This document shows positions 61,682-64,000 of a DNA stretch of 64,000 bases, piece by piece. Position numbers and translations under genes: made by a program. The stretch comes from an uncultured Lachnospiraceae bacterium (GTDB lineage: Bacteria > Bacillota > Clostridia > Lachnospirales > Lachnospiraceae): contig CAJUSO010000002.1 of NCBI GenBank assembly GCA_910588965.1, positions 62,001 through 126,000 on the forward strand, read 5' to 3'. The stretch's first letter is position 1, and the number at the start of each line of letters is the position of its first letter. The notes under the pieces are model-generated. The model was not told the origin of the DNA. It saw only the letters and a program-made list of their open reading frames with translations, and did no database searches.

Positions 61682-62058
61682 AGTATCCAATCCCTTCCCT
61701 TCCTTCGGAACGGCATAAAAACCATCCGTTATCCTAACATACAGCAATGGGTGACGCGCCTGGAGCGACGGTCCCATGGACCTGCAGGCGCCGTACTCGT
61801 ACTTAAAGTATAGTCTAGCATTTCCATGCTGTTTTTTCAATAGATTCCTTCCCTAATCCGGTACATTTCCTGCGTGCCCAAACCCCAGGCAATTCCCTGC
61901 CGCAGCCATACAGAAAAACCCCTTCCCCCACTGCGCCATATCCCAGCAGAAACCGCTGTTTTCCCTTGCCCCTACAGTTCTACAAGTCTTGAAAACCAAA
62001 ATAAATTGTGATAAAATTATGGTTAAAGCAAAAGATTTTAAATATTCAGGAGGAGCGT
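61682..62058. other. Divergent control region (377 bp)
   Basis: No gene. For the AI-2E gene: a TATACT -10 (61812-61807) without a good -35, an AGCAT-ttcc-ATGCT inverted repeat (61817-61830) beside it, and an imperfect hairpin in the leader (61756-61791). For the MCP gene: a sigma-A promoter at 61989-62017. Confidence 0.55.
61989..62017 (+). promoter_or_regulatory. Sigma-A promoter of the MCP gene
   Basis: TTGAAA (61989-61994), a 17-base spacer and TAAAAT (62012-62017), 41 bases before the start codon. Confidence 0.75.
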
Positions 62059-64000
62059 ATGAAATTCTTAACAAACCGAAAGCTTGCCACCCGCATCGGC
62101 ATCATTACCACAGCAATTACTTTTGGCGGCATGTTCCTGCTGTGGCTCATTGTATCCAGCCGCGTAGCCTCTATGGTAGAGGACAATATTACGAACCAGA
62201 TGATTGACGCTGTAGAGTCCAGGGCTTCCATTATAAATAGCTATGTGGCTTCTGCAGAAGAATATATGGCCGCTTTTGCCCTCGGAAGCGAGGTCCAAGA
62301 CCTCCTTGCAGACCCTGAAAACCCGGATTTACTGCAAAAAGGGCAGGAGTACACAGAGAGTTTTGCTGCTATCAAGGGGATTTTCGAAGGGCTGTATATT
62401 GCTACCCCTTCTACATATGTCCTCACACACACTTCCCCAGATGCCATTGGGATTACCACCCGGTCTGACGAATCCTTAAAAGAATTCCAAGATACCATCC
62501 TAGCCAAACCGGAGCTGACCAACCTGGGAATCATGAAGTCCCCAGGGACGGGGAGCATGATCCTCTCTATGTACTACCCGCTGTTTGACGGCCAGGAGTG
62601 CCTTGGCTATGTGGGCGCCGGCGTCTATGCCAGCCGCCTGATGGATGCGCTTCTGGATTTAGACATTGAAGGCCTGCCCCATAGCGAATATGTTTTTTTG
62701 AATGTAGAAACCGGCACCTACTTATACCATGAGGACGATTCCCTGCTGAATACGGAAACCTCTGACGCCGGCTACCTGGAAATCATCCAAAAGATTAAAT
62801 CGGACGGCAATACCCAGGCCGGCACGTATTCTTACCAGGATGAAAATGGCGTTAACCAGCTAGTGGTCTATAAATACCTGAAAGACCGGAACTGGGTCTT
62901 TATGGTCCGCGACGACACGACGGAGGTGTATGGGAAAGTCGGCACGATACGTTTTACCGTGGGGATATTATGCCTAAGCGTAGCGGCTGTCGTTATACTC
63001 ATTACGCTGCTGATCCTCTACCGGGAAGGCCGGGAACTTATGGTAATGGAACGGGCCATCCGGCGCCTGGGTAACCTGGAGCTTTCAGCAGGAGAAGAAC
63101 TAAAGCCGTTTTCTGGCAGGAAAGACGAAATCGGCATGATCGCCCATACCATCCAGCATGTCTGCGGCTGCCTGCGCAAGACGATTGACGACATCGGCCG
63201 GATTTTAGGCGAAATGGCAGACGGCAATATTGCCGTAGATGTCACCCAAAACGAAGACTATTATATTGGTGATTTCAGGGTGCTGGCCGATAGCCTCCAA
63301 AGCATCCGCACCCACCTTACGGATGTCATGCGGGAAATCACCCATATCGCCAGCCAGGTAGGCAACGGCGCCAGCCAGGTGTCGTCCGGGGCACAGGCAT
63401 TGTCCCAGGGAACCATGCAGCAGCAATCTTCGATGGATGGGCTTGTATCGAACATTGCGGACATCACAGAACAAATCCAGAACAGCACGGTCCGCTGCAG
63501 CAACGCCAGCAACCTGGTTGACCGGGCAACAGGCTATGCTGCAGAAGCAGACACCAAGATGGATGAGCTGGTTACCGCCACAAAGAATATCGACCAGTCC
63601 TCAGCCAAAATCGGCAGTATCATAAAGACCATTGAGGACATTGCCTTCCAGACAGATATCCTTGCGCTGAACGCTTCCGTGGAAGCAGCCCGGGCAGGGG
63701 AAGCTGGGAAAGGCTTCGCCGTCGTATCGGAAGAGGTCAAAAGCCTTGCGGCTAAGTCCGCCAAGGCTGCCAAAAACACAAGCACGCTTATCGGCCGTTC
63801 CATCCAGGATGTAACAACCGGCACAGAGTCTACCAACCATGCCATTTCCGCCATGCAGGTAATCAGCGAGTGTATCCAATCCATCAAGACCCTGATGGAC
63901 GACATTTCCCTCGCCAGCGTCCAGCAGTCGGAGATGATCGTTTCCATAGAAGGCAGGATTAAAGAGGTTTCTAATGTAATACAGGAAAACTCTGCCGCCG
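62059..64000 (+). CDS. Methyl-accepting chemotaxis protein (partial, runs off right edge)
   Basis: The frame is open from the ATG at 62059 (after CAGGAGGAGCGT) to the window end, 647 codons with no stop. It has an N-terminal membrane helix (about 14-36), an extracellular dCache-type sensor (about 40-290), a second helix (about 297-320: VGILCLSVAAVVILITLLIL), a HAMP-like region (about 320-400) and the cytoplasmic signalling helix bundle. The hairpin tip is nearly canonical: IEDIAFQTDILALNASVEAA then RAGEAGKGFAVVSEEVKSLA. It senses an external ligand and feeds CheA/CheW; no other chemotaxis genes are in view. The C-terminal methylation helix is missing only because the window ends. Confidence 0.93.
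   Translation, partial: MKFLTNRKLATRIGIITTAITFGGMFLLWLIVSSRVASMVEDNITNQMIDAVESRASIINSYVASAEEYMAAFALGSEVQDLLADPENPDLLQKGQEYTESFAAIKGIFEGLYIATPSTYVLTHTSPDAIGITTRSDESLKEFQDTILAKPELTNLGIMKSPGTGSMILSMYYPLFDGQECLGYVGAGVYASRLMDALLDLDIEGLPHSEYVFLNVETGTYLYHEDDSLLNTETSDAGYLEIIQKIKSDGNTQAGTYSYQDENGVNQLVVYKYLKDRNWVFMVRDDTTEVYGKVGTIRFTVGILCLSVAAVVILITLLILYREGRELMVMERAIRRLGNLELSAGEELKPFSGRKDEIGMIAHTIQHVCGCLRKTIDDIGRILGEMADGNIAVDVTQNEDYYIGDFRVLADSLQSIRTHLTDVMREITHIASQVGNGASQVSSGAQALSQGTMQQQSSMDGLVSNIADITEQIQNSTVRCSNASNLVDRATGYAAEADTKMDELVTATKNIDQSSAKIGSIIKTIEDIAFQTDILALNASVEAARAGEAGKGFAVVSEEVKSLAAKSAKAAKNTSTLIGRSIQDVTTGTESTNHAISAMQVISECIQSIKTLMDDISLASVQQSEMIVSIEGRIKEVSNVIQENSAA

Overview
The window looks like chromosome from a spore-forming, Gram-positive gut Clostridium, most likely Lachnospiraceae. 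The evidence is the strong AGGAGG-type ribosome sites, sigma-A promoters with 17-base spacers, a lysine riboswitch, a class III fructose-bisphosphatase, the rpmG-secE-nusG-rplKAJL cluster, a CwlC-like mother-cell amidase and sortase-built pili. Most genes are on the minus strand. No tRNA, rRNA, insertion sequence, prophage or CRISPR array was seen.

Layout. 1-5.5 kb: a GH13 amylosucrase-like enzyme beside a collapsed ptsI pseudogene, an MgtC-family membrane protein and fbp. 5.5-9.0 kb: dapB and dapA (lysine biosynthesis, with an L-box riboswitch and terminator ahead of dapA), a corrinoid adenosyltransferase and a two-OB-fold SSB-like protein. 9.3-14.5 kb: a cyclophilin, tandem repeats, an orphan ParA/MinD-like protein, a large palindrome, a CwlC-like amidase, fabH and hflX. 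14.6-26.2 kb: a carbohydrate locus with a 1639-residue secreted GH43 enzyme, a four-gene YtfQRT-YjfF-type furanose importer and a divergent GntR/LacI regulator; extracellular release of a pentose or hexose furanoside followed by uptake is the likely logic. 26.2-31.6 kb: a YesN-type response regulator, a small alarmone synthetase, a MocR-type regulator and a DUF1015 protein. 31.7-35.2 kb: the ribosomal/secretion cluster with an L10-leader attenuator and a probable L1 autoregulatory site; rpoBC does not follow rplL. 35.4-38.8 kb: an orphan OmpR regulator, AIM24, TerD and an Rpn-type nuclease gene.

39.7-57.6 kb is the most distinctive part: a 14-gene minus-strand surface-appendage locus. In transcription order it holds a BTAD regulator, two small cytoplasmic proteins, a bacterial-type signal peptidase, a 2023-residue LPSTGG adhesin, an LPSTGG major pilin, two class C sortases, a pilin-like protein, two TasA/camelysin-like proteins, two membrane-anchored surface proteins and a SipW-type signal peptidase. 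It joins the parts of a covalent sortase pilus with those of a SipW/TasA fibre system.

58.1-64 kb: an orphan Vsr endonuclease, a Na/Pi cotransporter, an AI-2E-family transporter and the 5' 647 codons of a methyl-accepting chemotaxis protein that runs off the right edge.
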